A DNA stretch of 32,942 nucleotides from positions 1 to 32,942 of the forward strand of contig JBFWUN010000047.1 of NCBI GenBank assembly GCA_050247235.1, read 5' to 3'. The notes below the pieces were generated by a model. It was not told where the DNA came from. It was given only the letters and a program-made list of their open reading frames with translations, and ran no database searches. The DNA is from CAIKBL01 sp050247235 (GTDB lineage: Bacteria; Pseudomonadota; Gammaproteobacteria; Ga0077536). Both the position numbers and the translations under genes were made by a program. Positions 22,385 to 31,568 of this stretch are shown here, in pieces. Positions within the stretch are counted from its first letter, which is position 1, and every line of letters starts with the position of its first letter.

Positions 22385-25300
22385 GTGTCCGCGGCGACCC
22401 AACGAATCATCCGAGTGCGCCGCGACTACAACACCTGGGTTGCGGACGAGACGCTCGAGGACTACGCGCTGCGATTCGCGCCGCGCAGCTTCCGCAAGTG
22501 GTCGGAGGCGCGCGTGGCCGCCACCGCGCTCGGCGCGGTGTCCTTCCTCGCACTGGAGGCGATCGGCGGGGCGGTGATGGTGAGCTACGGCTTCACCAAC
22601 GCGGTGGCGGCCATTCTCGCGGTCGCCGCCGTGATCTTCCTGACCGGGCTGCCAATCAGCTACTACGCGGCGCGCTACAACGTGGATCTCGATCTGCTCG
22701 CGCGCGGCGCGGGCTTCGGTTACCTGGGTTCCACGATCACGTCGCTCATCTACGCCTCGTTCACGTTCATCTTCTTCGCGATCGAGGCGGCGATCATGGC
22801 GCTGATGTTCGAGCTCAGCTTCGGGCTGCCGCTGCCCGTCGGCTACCTCGTCAGCGCGCTCGTGGTAATCCCGTTCGTGCTCCACGGCATCACGCGGATC
22901 AGCAAGCTGCAGATCTGGACGTTCATCCCGTGGGCGTTCCTCGCCGTGCTGCCGTTCGCGTACGTCGCGTGGGAGTCCCCGGCGCTGTTCCGCGAGTGGA
23001 CCACGTTCGGCGGCTTCTCGCCGGGTGGCACCGCGTTCGACCCGCTGCTGTTCGGCGCCGCGACCACGGTATGCTTCTCGCTGATCGCGCAGATCGGCGA
23101 ACAGGTCGATTTCCTGCGCTTCCTGCCGGAACAGACGCCGGCCACGCGCGGACGCTGGTGGGCGGCGCTGCTTGCCGCGGGGCCGGGCTGGATCGTCCCC
23201 GGCGTGGTCAAGCAGCTGGCGGGCGCATTCCTTGCGTTCCTCGTGATCCAGCACCAGTTCGCGCCCCACCGCGCCGACGATCCGACCCTGATGTACGTGG
23301 TCGGTTTCGGCTACGTGTTCGACGACCAGGCGATCGCGCTGGCGGCGGCCACCGTGTTCGTGGTGCTCTCTCAGATCAAGATCAACGTCACCAACGCGTA
23401 TGCCGGGTCGCTCGCGTGGAGCAACTTCTTCTCACGTCTGACCCACAGCCATCCGGGGCGGGTGGTGTGGCTGCTGTTCAATGTCGCAATCGCGCTGCTG
23501 CTGATGGAAGTCGGCCTGTTCCAGGCGCTGGAGCAGGTGCTGAGTGTCTACTCGTGCATCGCGATCGCGTGGATCGGGGCGCTCGTAGCCGACCTCGTCG
23601 TCAACAAGCCGCTCGGGCTCAGCCCGCCGTACATCGAGTTCAAGCGCGCCCACCTCCACAACATCAACCCGGTCGGCGTGGGCGCCACCCTGATCGCGTC
23701 CGTGGTGTCCATCGCGGCGTTCACCGGGATGTTCGGGCCGTGGGCGGCCGCGTTCGCGTCGTTCATCGCGCTCGGCACCGCGTTTGCGCTCGCCCCGTTG
23801 ATCGCGTGGGCCACCGGCGGTCGTTACTACATCGCGCGGCCGGCGCAGGACGCGCTGCTCGGGGACGCGCCGTACGTCTGCTGCATCTGCAACAACCCGT
23901 TCGAACGCGAGGACATGGCTTACTGCCCGGCCTACGCCGGACGCATCTGCTCGCTGTGCTGCTCGCTCGATGCGCGCTGCGACGACCTGTGCAAGCGGCC
24001 AGGCGCGGCGGCACCGCGGGCGGCCGGTGGCCGCCGGCTGTCTCCCGCGGTGGCGCGGCGCGCGCGCGAGTTCACGATCACGTTCCTGCTGCTGACCGCT
24101 GGTGTCACCGCGCTGCTCGCGACGATCTATTTCCACGTGTACATGGAGGGCCTGCCGACCGGTGCCAGGGGGCATTTCGACCTGACGGGCAGCTCGCTGT
24201 TCAAGGCGTGGTGCGTGCTGCTCGTCGCCGTCGGGATCATCGCCTGGTGGCTGGTGCTCACCCGCGAGAGCCGTCGGGTCGCGCAGGAGGAATCCGCGCG
24301 CCAGACGACCTTGCTGCTGCAGGAGATCGCCGAACACCGCAAGACCGACGAGGCGCTCCAGCAGGCGAAGGAAGTCGCCGAATCGGCGAGCCTCGCCAAG
24401 AACCGCTTCCTGACGGACATGAGTCACGAGCTGCGCGCACCGCTGAACAGCATCATCGGCTACAGCCGGATGGCGGAGCGCGATGGCGAGGTGCCGCAGC
24501 GGCTGCGGAACCAGCTCGAGATCATCCGCAAGAGCGGCGAGCACCTGCTGACGCTCGCGGACGACATCCTCGACATCGCGCGCATCGAGGCCGGCAAGTT
24601 CCGGCTGGAGCCGCGCGAGGTGGATCTCCCGGCGCTGCTGACCCAGCTCGTGAACATGTTCCGTCCGCAGGCGGACGACAAGGCGATCGGCTTCGAGTAC
24701 ATCGTCAAGGGTGAACTCGCGCGCGACGTGCGGATCGACGGCAAGCGCCTGTCGCAGATCCTGATCAACCTCCTCGGCAATGCCGTGAAGTTCACGCAGG
24801 CGGGCCGGGTCGTATTCGCCGTGGACTGTACCCGGGAGACCACCACGTTCGTGGTGCGCGATACCGGACCCGGGATCTCCACGGCCGACATCGAACGCAT
24901 CTTCCAGCCGTTCCAGCGGACCAACCCCGGGATCATCGGAACCGGGCTCGGGCTCACCATCGCGCGGCTGCTCGCCGAGCTGATGGGGGGTGAACTCAGC
25001 GTCCGCAGCACCCCTGGGGAAGGCAGCGCGTTCCAGCTGCGCGTGCTGCTGCCCGAGGTGCGCGAACCGCGCGCGCGCACGACGCCGCCAGGAGACGCCA
25101 TCGGGTACCGCGGGGCGCGCCGGCGGATCCTGGTGGCCGATGACGAAGACGCGCACCGCGCGCTGATCGTGGACCTGCTGGCGCCGCTCGGCTTCGTGCT
25201 GGCGGAAGCCGACTCCGGGGAAGCGACGCTCGCGGCCGTCGGGACATTCAATCCGGATCTCCTGCTGCTCGATCTCGTGATGGGGGGCATCGACGGCCTC

Positions 25301-25717
25301 ACGGTCGCCCGCACCCTGCGCGCCCGCGGCTGGGAACGGCCCATCGTGATGGTGTCCGCCAACGCGTTCGACGAAACGCGCGCGCGGAGCCTCACTGCCG
25401 GCTGCAATGTCTACCTGCCGAAGCCGGTCGCGCGTGACGCGCTGTGCGCCGCGCTGCAGGACCAGCTTGCGCTCGACTGGCTGCGCGCCGCCGGTGCGTC
25501 CGCCGCCATCGCACGCATGCCGCAGCCGCCCCCGGCGCTGCGTGCGCAGGTGATCCAGGCGGCACGGATCGGGCACATGAAGTCGCTGCAGGTCGCGATC
25601 GACGAGATCGACCGGCGCGATCCGGCATGCCGGCCCTACGTGGACGAACTGCGCCGGCTGGCGCGCGAGTTCAGGCTGAGCGAAATCCTCGCGTTCGTCG
25701 GGCCAGGCCATGACTGA
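22385..25717 (+). CDS. NCS1 transporter-fused hybrid sensor histidine kinase ('transceptor')
   Basis: The protein has 1110 residues from GTG 22385, which has AGGAAA 6 nt upstream. Residues about 1-490 are a twelve-helix NCS1-like (purine/cytosine permease) transporter (DYNTWVADETLEDYALRF, GAVMVSYGFTNAVAAILAVA, RGAGFGYLGSTITSLIYASF). Residues 499-536 are a cluster of nine cysteines. Two further membrane helices lie at about 562-586 and 605-625, then a coiled coil. The kinase has phosphoacceptor His681 (MSHELRAPLNSIIGYS), the N box (ILINLLGNAVKFT) and glycine boxes (DTGPGIS, GTGLGLTIARLL). A receiver at about 915-1030 has phosphoacceptor Asp963 (LLLLDLVMGGIDG), followed by a helical tail. It probably senses extracellular or transported amide, urea or nucleobase-like compounds and signals to the regulator encoded in the 8-bp overlapping gene. 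Confidence 0.9.
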   Translation: MSAATQRIIRVRRDYNTWVADETLEDYALRFAPRSFRKWSEARVAATALGAVSFLALEAIGGAVMVSYGFTNAVAAILAVAAVIFLTGLPISYYAARYNVDLDLLARGAGFGYLGSTITSLIYASFTFIFFAIEAAIMALMFELSFGLPLPVGYLVSALVVIPFVLHGITRISKLQIWTFIPWAFLAVLPFAYVAWESPALFREWTTFGGFSPGGTAFDPLLFGAATTVCFSLIAQIGEQVDFLRFLPEQTPATRGRWWAALLAAGPGWIVPGVVKQLAGAFLAFLVIQHQFAPHRADDPTLMYVVGFGYVFDDQAIALAAATVFVVLSQIKINVTNAYAGSLAWSNFFSRLTHSHPGRVVWLLFNVAIALLLMEVGLFQALEQVLSVYSCIAIAWIGALVADLVVNKPLGLSPPYIEFKRAHLHNINPVGVGATLIASVVSIAAFTGMFGPWAAAFASFIALGTAFALAPLIAWATGGRYYIARPAQDALLGDAPYVCCICNNPFEREDMAYCPAYAGRICSLCCSLDARCDDLCKRPGAAAPRAAGGRRLSPAVARRAREFTITFLLLTAGVTALLATIYFHVYMEGLPTGARGHFDLTGSSLFKAWCVLLVAVGIIAWWLVLTRESRRVAQEESARQTTLLLQEIAEHRKTDEALQQAKEVAESASLAKNRFLTDMSHELRAPLNSIIGYSRMAERDGEVPQRLRNQLEIIRKSGEHLLTLADDILDIARIEAGKFRLEPREVDLPALLTQLVNMFRPQADDKAIGFEYIVKGELARDVRIDGKRLSQILINLLGNAVKFTQAGRVVFAVDCTRETTTFVVRDTGPGISTADIERIFQPFQRTNPGIIGTGLGLTIARLLAELMGGELSVRSTPGEGSAFQLRVLLPEVREPRARTTPPGDAIGYRGARRRILVADDEDAHRALIVDLLAPLGFVLAEADSGEATLAAVGTFNPDLLLLDLVMGGIDGLTVARTLRARGWERPIVMVSANAFDETRARSLTAGCNVYLPKPVARDALCAALQDQLALDWLRAAGASAAIARMPQPPPALRAQVIQAARIGHMKSLQVAIDEIDRRDPACRPYVDELRRLAREFRLSEILAFVGPGHD

Positions 25718-26621
25718 GCAGCGCGACACGGTGCTGATCGTCGACGACACGCCGGCCAACCTCGCGTTCCTGTCCGAGGCGCTCGACTGCGCCGGGTACG
25801 AGGTGCTGGTCGCGCCGAGCGGGTTCGCGGCGCTGCGCCAGCTCGACCTCGTGCGACCCGATGTCATCCTGCTGGACGCGGTGATGCCTGGTATCGACGG
25901 TTTCGAGACGTGCCGCCGCCTTAAGGCACGCCCGGATACCCGCGACATCCCGGTGGTGTTCATGACCGCGCTGACAGCGACCGAGGACGTGGTGCGCGGG
26001 CTCGGCGAAGGGGCAGTGGACTACGTGACCAAGCCGGCGCGCGAGGAAGAGGTCCTGGCGCGCATCGCGACGCATCTCGCCCGCGCCCGACACCTGCGCC
26101 GCGCGCAATCCACGGTGGAAGCGCTGCCGCGCCCGACCATGCGCGTGACGCGCGACGGCACGATCACCTGGCATAGCGTCCGTGCGCGGGACCTGCTGGC
26201 CGGGCCCGGACCTGCGCGGCTGCCGCCGAGTGCGGCCGAATGGCTGGCGCGCTGCCGCGCTGGCGACGACACGACCGCGCGGTCCGCGGTGTTCGAGCTG
26301 TCCGGGCAGCGCTGCGTGTTCGAGTACTGCGGCGAGGTCGAGGGAGACGAGGTGCTGCTGTTCTGCGAACGCGCGGAGACCGTGGCGGTGGCGCCGCTCG
26401 CCCGGGCGCTCGGACTGACCCCCCGCGAGGCCGAAGTCCTGCGCTGGGTGGCGGCCGGCAAGACCAACCGCGACATCGGGGCAATTCTCGGCATGAGCCC
26501 CCGCACCGTGACGAAGCACCTGGAACACGTGTTCACCAAGCTCGGCGTGGAGACCCGCACGGCGGCGGCCAGCCGCGCGCTGGCCGTGCTCGGCCCGGGA
26601 GACCCGGTCGCCGGCGGCTGA
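25710..26621 (+). CDS. LuxR-family response regulator with central PAS-like domain
   Basis: The protein has 303 residues. The ATG lies inside the end of the kinase gene (8-bp overlap), so the two are translated together and should be partners. The receiver (1-125) has acidic pair Asp12/Asp13, phosphoacceptor Asp56 (VILLDAVMPGIDG) and Lys108 (VTKPA). Residues about 140-225 resemble a degenerate PAS domain (MRVTRDGTITWHSVRARDLL ... VFEYCGEVEGDEVLLFCERA). The C-terminal domain from about 233 is a LuxR/NarL helix-turn-helix (LTPREAEVLRWVAAGKTNRD, GMSPRTVTKHLEHVFTKLGV). It most likely binds the urtA control region. A middle domain of this kind is unusual, since most NarL-type regulators have only a short linker. 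Confidence 0.92.
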   Translation: MTEQRDTVLIVDDTPANLAFLSEALDCAGYEVLVAPSGFAALRQLDLVRPDVILLDAVMPGIDGFETCRRLKARPDTRDIPVVFMTALTATEDVVRGLGEGAVDYVTKPAREEEVLARIATHLARARHLRRAQSTVEALPRPTMRVTRDGTITWHSVRARDLLAGPGPARLPPSAAEWLARCRAGDDTTARSAVFELSGQRCVFEYCGEVEGDEVLLFCERAETVAVAPLARALGLTPREAEVLRWVAAGKTNRDIGAILGMSPRTVTKHLEHVFTKLGVETRTAAASRALAVLGPGDPVAGG

Positions 26622-26629
26622 CCCGCCGG
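26611..26629 (+). terminator. Hairpin at the end of the response-regulator gene
   Basis: CCGGCGG and CCGCCGG form a 7-bp stem with a 5-nt loop that includes the stop codon. Only a GTTCAG follows, so it is a weak terminator candidate that would separate the transceptor operon from the next one. Confidence 0.35.
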
Positions 26630-26774
26630 GTTCAGGGGGGTGTTCCCGTCACCCGCAGACGCGGCGACCCGGCATTCGGGCGGTCTTCCTGGCGATCCGC
26701 TCCTCAAGAAAGATCCGCTCGAACCGCTACAGGAGACATTACCGACGCAACCGCCTGTCTCGCGAGGACCCCGC

Positions 26775-27428
26775 ATGACCCCCGACCTCGTTCCGCCCAA
26801 GGCCTACCTGACTTCCACCGAAGTTGCCAACCTGCTGATGGTGGCGCCCGTGACGGTGCGTTCCTGGGCCCAGAAGGGTCTGCTGCGCGCGCGCTCGACA
26901 CCGGGCGGCCATCGCCGCTACCTGCGGCACGACGTGGAACGTTTTGCCGCGGCTCACCGCCTGCGCCTCTACACCACCACCTTGGAAGACATCGCCACGC
27001 GCGTGCTGGTGGTGGACGACGACGTCGCGTTCGCCGGCTATCTCGCCACCCTGCTGGCGCTGCACGGCGCGGTGACCGAAACCGCGTCCAACGGTTTTTC
27101 GGCGGGACGCGCGCTGCTCGTGTTCCAGCCGGACGTAGTGCTGCTCGATGTCCGCATGCCGGGCATGGACGGGGTGGAAGTGTGCGAGGCGATCAAGGGG
27201 GATCCGATCACCCGCGACGTGCGCGTGATCGGTCTCACCGGGCTGGCGAGCCCGGAGAACGTGGCACGCCTGCTCGCCGCCGGCGCCGAGCGCTGTCTCG
27301 CCAAGCCCGTGCCGGAAGCGGAACTGCTCGCCCTGCTGGGCCTGCCGCAGACGCCGCCCGCGCCCGCGCCGGGTCCGGTCGTCGCCGAGGGATCCGAGGT
27401 GATCCCCGCCTCCGCCCATGTCCGCTGA
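26775..27428 (+). CDS. MerR/excisionase-like HTH fused to a C-terminal receiver domain
   Basis: The protein has 217 residues from ATG 26775 with GAGGA 6-7 nt upstream; the frame is open from 26640 but lacks a ribosome site. Residues about 10-60 (AYLTSTEVANLLMVAPVTVRSW ... GGHRRYLRHDVERF) are a winged helix-turn-helix of the MerR/BldC/excisionase type. Residues about 75-195 are a receiver (VLVVDDDVAFAGYLATLLAL), with phosphoacceptor Asp125 (VVLLDVRMPGMDG) and Lys-Pro at CLAKPVPE. DNA-binding domain first and receiver second is the reverse of the usual response-regulator order. The gene overlaps the downstream hybrid kinase gene by 11 bp, so they are probably a pair. Targets are unknown. Confidence 0.88.
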   Translation: MTPDLVPPKAYLTSTEVANLLMVAPVTVRSWAQKGLLRARSTPGGHRRYLRHDVERFAAAHRLRLYTTTLEDIATRVLVVDDDVAFAGYLATLLALHGAVTETASNGFSAGRALLVFQPDVVLLDVRMPGMDGVEVCEAIKGDPITRDVRVIGLTGLASPENVARLLAAGAERCLAKPVPEAELLALLGLPQTPPAPAPGPVVAEGSEVIPASAHVR

Positions 27429-30400
27429 CGGCGCCTTGCGCACGCTGGCACGCACGGCGGTGCGCGGGTCGTTGCGTCATTCGATCCTGGGCGTTGTCCT
27501 GGTGTCGGCGCTCCTCGCGAGCGTACTGCAGTTACACCTGGAGACCGGCGCGCGGACGGACGAACTGCAGGCGATCGCGGCGCGGCTCGACGTGACGCCG
27601 GTTGCGTTGCGCGCGGAACTTGCGCACGTGCGCGGACGTGCGTTGGGTCATTTCGCGTGGAACGTGGGCCTGTTCTCGCTGATCGGAATCGCCGTCTGGC
27701 TGCTGCTCGACCGGCTGGTGGTGCGGCGCATCGACGGGCTGCTCGACGTGGCGCGTGAAGTCGGACGCGGCAACTACGCCGCCCGTGCGCAGTGCGACGG
27801 GCGCGACGAGATCGCGGTCCTGGCGGGCGCAATCAACCAGTCGCTGGCAAGGCTCGAGGACGATCACGCGCTGCTCGTGTCGCGCACCCGTGCGCTGACC
27901 GAGCGCAATGCCCAGCTGCTGTCGCTGCGCCACGCGATCGATGCGCACGCCATCGTGTCGGTCACGGACCTCAAGGGCAACATTCTGTTCGCGAACGACA
28001 AGTTCTGCGAAGTCAGCGGCTACTCCCGGGCAGAACTCCGCGGACGCAATCACCGCATCCTGAACTCGCGGGCGCATCCGCCGGCGATGTTCGCTGAACT
28101 GTGGTCGACGATCCGGCGCGGCGACGCCTGGCACGGCGTGCTGCAGAACCGTGCCAAGGACGGGCGGCCCTACTGGGTCCAGTCCAGCATCCTGCCCATC
28201 CTCGGCGAGGACGGACATCCGCGGCAGTACATCTCCATCCGCACCGACGTCTCGGTGCAGGAACGCCTGCGGGTGGGGCTGGAGATCATCGCGGACGCCG
28301 GGCACGACGGCGACGTGTTCCAGGCCATCGCGCGCGGTCTCGCCGTCGGACTCGATGTCCGGTGGTGCGGGGTCGGCGTGCTGCAGTCCGACGGGACGGT
28401 ACTGTCTCTCGCGGGATTCTGGAACGACGGCGAGCCCGGCGGGAACTTCTCGTACGGGGTGGCCGGCACGCCGTGCGAAGAAACGCTGCGGTTGCCTGCG
28501 GAAGAGAGCTACACGGCGGAGGGTGATGCGCTGCTGCAGCGCCGGCTGTTCGAGCCGGGGCGCGCGGCCGGGATGAACCGCTATCATGGCCGCTGCCTGC
28601 GTGACGCCGCGGGGGTCGCCATCGGCGTGATTTTCATCGCCGACGACAAGCCCACCGCGAATGCGGGTCAGGAATGCGCGGTGCTGAACACTGCGGCGCG
28701 GCGCGCCGAGACTGCGCTCATGATCGAGGCTGACGTGCACGAACTCCGCGCGCAGCAGCATCACGTGGCGCTGCTGATCCAGGCCGCCAACCTCGGCACG
28801 TGGGAGTGGGACATCACCGCCGGGCGCTGCGAGATCATTCTTCCGGCACTGGGTGCCAACCAGATCGACGAGCGTTGGCAGTTCCAGGGAGACGAGTATC
28901 TGGAATTCGTCGCGCCGGAGGATCGCTCACGGCTCCGGACGGCGTTGGCCGAACACCTGGCCGGACGCTCGGGGTTCTTCTCGTGTGAGATCCGCGTGAT
29001 CATGAACGGGGAAACGCGTTACTACCTGGACCGCGGCCAGGTGGTCGCGCGCGATGCGGAAGGGCGCGCCACGCGCATGCTCGGCGTGCTGGTGGACATG
29101 ACCGAGCGCCGGCAGGCGGAGGCCGCGCTGTCGCTGGAACGGTCGCGGCTCGCGCTCGCGGTGGACGGCGCCAAGCTCGCCACGTGGGACTGGTGCATTG
29201 CCACCGGGCAGGTGGACAAGAACGCGTACTGGGCCACGATGCTGGGGTATACGAGCGACGAGATCGCGCCCCACGTCGAGTCCTGGCGTCAGGCCGTGCA
29301 TCCCGACGATCGCGAGGAAGTTGAAGCAGCCATCGCGGCGCACCTCGCCGGCACCACGGAGGTCTACCTCAGCGAGCACCGCCTGCGCACCCGCGACGGC
29401 GGCTGGCTGTGGGTGCTGGACACCGGCCGGGTGACCGCGCGTGACGCGGCCGGCAGACCGGTCCGAATGGCCGGTATCCACCTCGACATCACCGAGCGCA
29501 AGCTCGCGGAAGTAAAGCTGCTGGAGCGGGACCGCAAGCTGCAGCTGGTGGTGCAGGCCGGCCGGATGGGATTCTGGGACTGGAACATCGACACCGACGA
29601 GCTGGACCTGCACGAAGACATCTTCGATACCTTCGAAGTCACCGGCCCGATGCACTGCAAGGCGCGTGACTGGGCGTGGAGGGTCCATCCCGAGGATCGC
29701 GAGGCGCTGGTACAGGCACAGAACGCGCACCTCAAGGGACTGACCGAGTATTTCGATATCGAGGCACGCTTTCAGACGTCCCGCCGAGGTGTTCTGCATG
29801 TCCTGACGCGCGGGCAGGTGGTGGAACGCGATACTGCAGGCCGCGCGCGCCGGATGGTCGGCGTGCACATCGACGTCACTCAGCAGCGCGAAGCCGAGGC
29901 CGCACTGCGCCGGCAGTCGCGCGACTACAGCTTTATCGTCGAAGCCGCGAATATCGACGTGTGGGACTGGCACATCGCGTCGGACCGGCTGACCACGAAC
30001 GCGCAGCTGATGACGATGCTGGGTTATCCGGCGGACGCCGGCGAGACGGGTGTGAAGCTCCCGGCGCTGCTGCATCCGGAGGACCGCGCGCGGGTGCTGG
30101 GCTCGCTGCTGGCCCACCTGAAGGGCGATGCCCCGGTCTACGAGGCGGAGATCCGCTATCGTGCCGCGGACGGCAGCTGGCGCTGGGTCCAGTCGTTCGG
30201 ACAGGTCGTCGCGCGCGATCCGCAGGGCCGCGCGACGCGCATGGTCGGCATCCACGTCGACATCCACGAGCGCAAGACCGGCGAGGCAACCCGCGAGCGC
30301 CTGGAACGCCAGCTGCAGCAGGCCCAGAAGATGGAAGCCATCGGGCAGCTGACCGGCGGGATCGCGCACGATTTCAACAATATCCTTGCGAGCGTGCTGG

Positions 30401-31494
30401 GGTACGCCGCGCTCGCCCGCGAACGGTTCGGCGGCGACGGGCAGGGCAAGCTCGCCGAGTATCTCGACGCGGTGCTGGCCGCGAGCGAACGCGCGCGCGA
30501 ACTCGTCGCCAAGATGCTCGCCTACAGCCGCAGCACGCCGCGCGAGGACCTGTCGCCGGTGCTGCCTTCCCCGATCGTGCGCGAAGCGGTGGGGATGCTC
30601 GCCGCGATGATCCCGTCGACGATCGAGATCGATTGCGTGACCGTGGACGAAGAGACGCCCATCGTCGCGGATCCGACCGAACTCAACCAGGTGGTGATCA
30701 ATCTCGCCGTCAATGCGCGCGACGCGATGAACGGACACGGGCGCCTGTCGATCCAGATTGCCGAACCGCGCCACGTGGACGGGACCTGCACTTCCTGTCG
30801 CGAGGAGTTCGACGGGGAATTCGTCGAGATCACGATCCGCGACACCGGTGACGGCATCCCGCCGGAGCACCTGTCGCGGATCTTCGATCCGTTCTTCACC
30901 ACCAAGGAAGTCGGCAAGGGCAGCGGACTGGGACTGTCCGTGGTGCACGGCATCCTGCATCGTGGGCGCGGTCACGTGGTGGTCGACTCGCGGCCCGGGC
31001 ACGGCACGTGCGTGCGTCTCTATTTCCGGCGCGCCGCCGCGGCACCCGTGGTGCACGCGCTCCCGCGCCCCGCGCGCAGCGTGGTGCCGCACGGCACGCG
31101 GCTGCTGATCGTGGAGGACGAGATCGCGCTCGCCGGCTACCTGAAGGAGCTGTTCGAAGCGCACGAGTACGCGGTGGACGTGGCGCACGACGGCGCGGAG
31201 GCATTGGCGCAGGTGCGCGCCGCACCAGCACGTTACGCGGTGATCGTCACCGACCAGACGATGCCGCACATGACGGGGCTCGAACTCGCGCGCGAGCTGA
31301 GATCCGTGGCGCCCGCGGTTCCGATCCTGCTCTGCACCGGCTACGGAGATCTCATCGACGATGCACTCGGCCGGCGCCTGGGTATTCAGCGCGTCCTGCT
31401 GAAGCCCGTGCCGGCAGACGACCTGCTGCAGGCGGTGGCCGCGCTGCTGCCGGTCCCGACCGACAGCGGCGGTCTGCGGGTCGGTCGGACCTGA
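27418..31494 (+). CDS. Multi-PAS hybrid sensor histidine kinase
   Basis: The protein has 1358 residues. Two membrane helices (about 22-40 and 78-98) flank a very short periplasmic loop; a HAMP domain follows at about 100-150. Then come PAS1 (about 170-285, VSVTDLKGNILFANDKFCEV), a GAF-like domain (about 290-440), and four PAS_3-type domains with starts spaced about 128 residues apart (near 452, 580, 710 and 840), each beginning with a W-[ED]-W/W-D-W motif (GTWEWDI, ATWDWCI, GFWDWNI, DVWDWHI). The kinase core has His984 (GGIAHDFNNILASVLGYA), DTGDGIPPEHLSRIFDPFFT and GSGLGLSVVHGI. The receiver has Asp1279 (VIVTDQTMPHMTG). Likely a mostly cytoplasmic sensor. The gene overlaps the HTH-receiver gene and precedes the SoxYZ-like gene by 74 bp. 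Confidence 0.93.
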   Translation: MSADGALRTLARTAVRGSLRHSILGVVLVSALLASVLQLHLETGARTDELQAIAARLDVTPVALRAELAHVRGRALGHFAWNVGLFSLIGIAVWLLLDRLVVRRIDGLLDVAREVGRGNYAARAQCDGRDEIAVLAGAINQSLARLEDDHALLVSRTRALTERNAQLLSLRHAIDAHAIVSVTDLKGNILFANDKFCEVSGYSRAELRGRNHRILNSRAHPPAMFAELWSTIRRGDAWHGVLQNRAKDGRPYWVQSSILPILGEDGHPRQYISIRTDVSVQERLRVGLEIIADAGHDGDVFQAIARGLAVGLDVRWCGVGVLQSDGTVLSLAGFWNDGEPGGNFSYGVAGTPCEETLRLPAEESYTAEGDALLQRRLFEPGRAAGMNRYHGRCLRDAAGVAIGVIFIADDKPTANAGQECAVLNTAARRAETALMIEADVHELRAQQHHVALLIQAANLGTWEWDITAGRCEIILPALGANQIDERWQFQGDEYLEFVAPEDRSRLRTALAEHLAGRSGFFSCEIRVIMNGETRYYLDRGQVVARDAEGRATRMLGVLVDMTERRQAEAALSLERSRLALAVDGAKLATWDWCIATGQVDKNAYWATMLGYTSDEIAPHVESWRQAVHPDDREEVEAAIAAHLAGTTEVYLSEHRLRTRDGGWLWVLDTGRVTARDAAGRPVRMAGIHLDITERKLAEVKLLERDRKLQLVVQAGRMGFWDWNIDTDELDLHEDIFDTFEVTGPMHCKARDWAWRVHPEDREALVQAQNAHLKGLTEYFDIEARFQTSRRGVLHVLTRGQVVERDTAGRARRMVGVHIDVTQQREAEAALRRQSRDYSFIVEAANIDVWDWHIASDRLTTNAQLMTMLGYPADAGETGVKLPALLHPEDRARVLGSLLAHLKGDAPVYEAEIRYRAADGSWRWVQSFGQVVARDPQGRATRMVGIHVDIHERKTGEATRERLERQLQQAQKMEAIGQLTGGIAHDFNNILASVLGYAALARERFGGDGQGKLAEYLDAVLAASERARELVAKMLAYSRSTPREDLSPVLPSPIVREAVGMLAAMIPSTIEIDCVTVDEETPIVADPTELNQVVINLAVNARDAMNGHGRLSIQIAEPRHVDGTCTSCREEFDGEFVEITIRDTGDGIPPEHLSRIFDPFFTTKEVGKGSGLGLSVVHGILHRGRGHVVVDSRPGHGTCVRLYFRRAAAAPVVHALPRPARSVVPHGTRLLIVEDEIALAGYLKELFEAHEYAVDVAHDGAEALAQVRAAPARYAVIVTDQTMPHMTGLELARELRSVAPAVPILLCTGYGDLIDDALGRRLGIQRVLLKPVPADDLLQAVAALLPVPTDSGGLRVGRT

Positions 31495-31568
31495 CGGGGT
31501 CGGCGCCGCGGGGCGCGGCGCTTGTCGATCCCGGTCGGATCCGTCACTGTGCACGCAGGTTTCTCCGC

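Noticed and set aside
23432..25963. Long open frame on the minus strand (over 840 codons) opposite the transceptor gene; similar ones lie opposite 3433-5628 and 28927-31602
   Set aside because: They are shadows of codon bias in GC-rich DNA: Arg/His/Gln/Asp-rich translations with no domain, opposite genes with clear domains.
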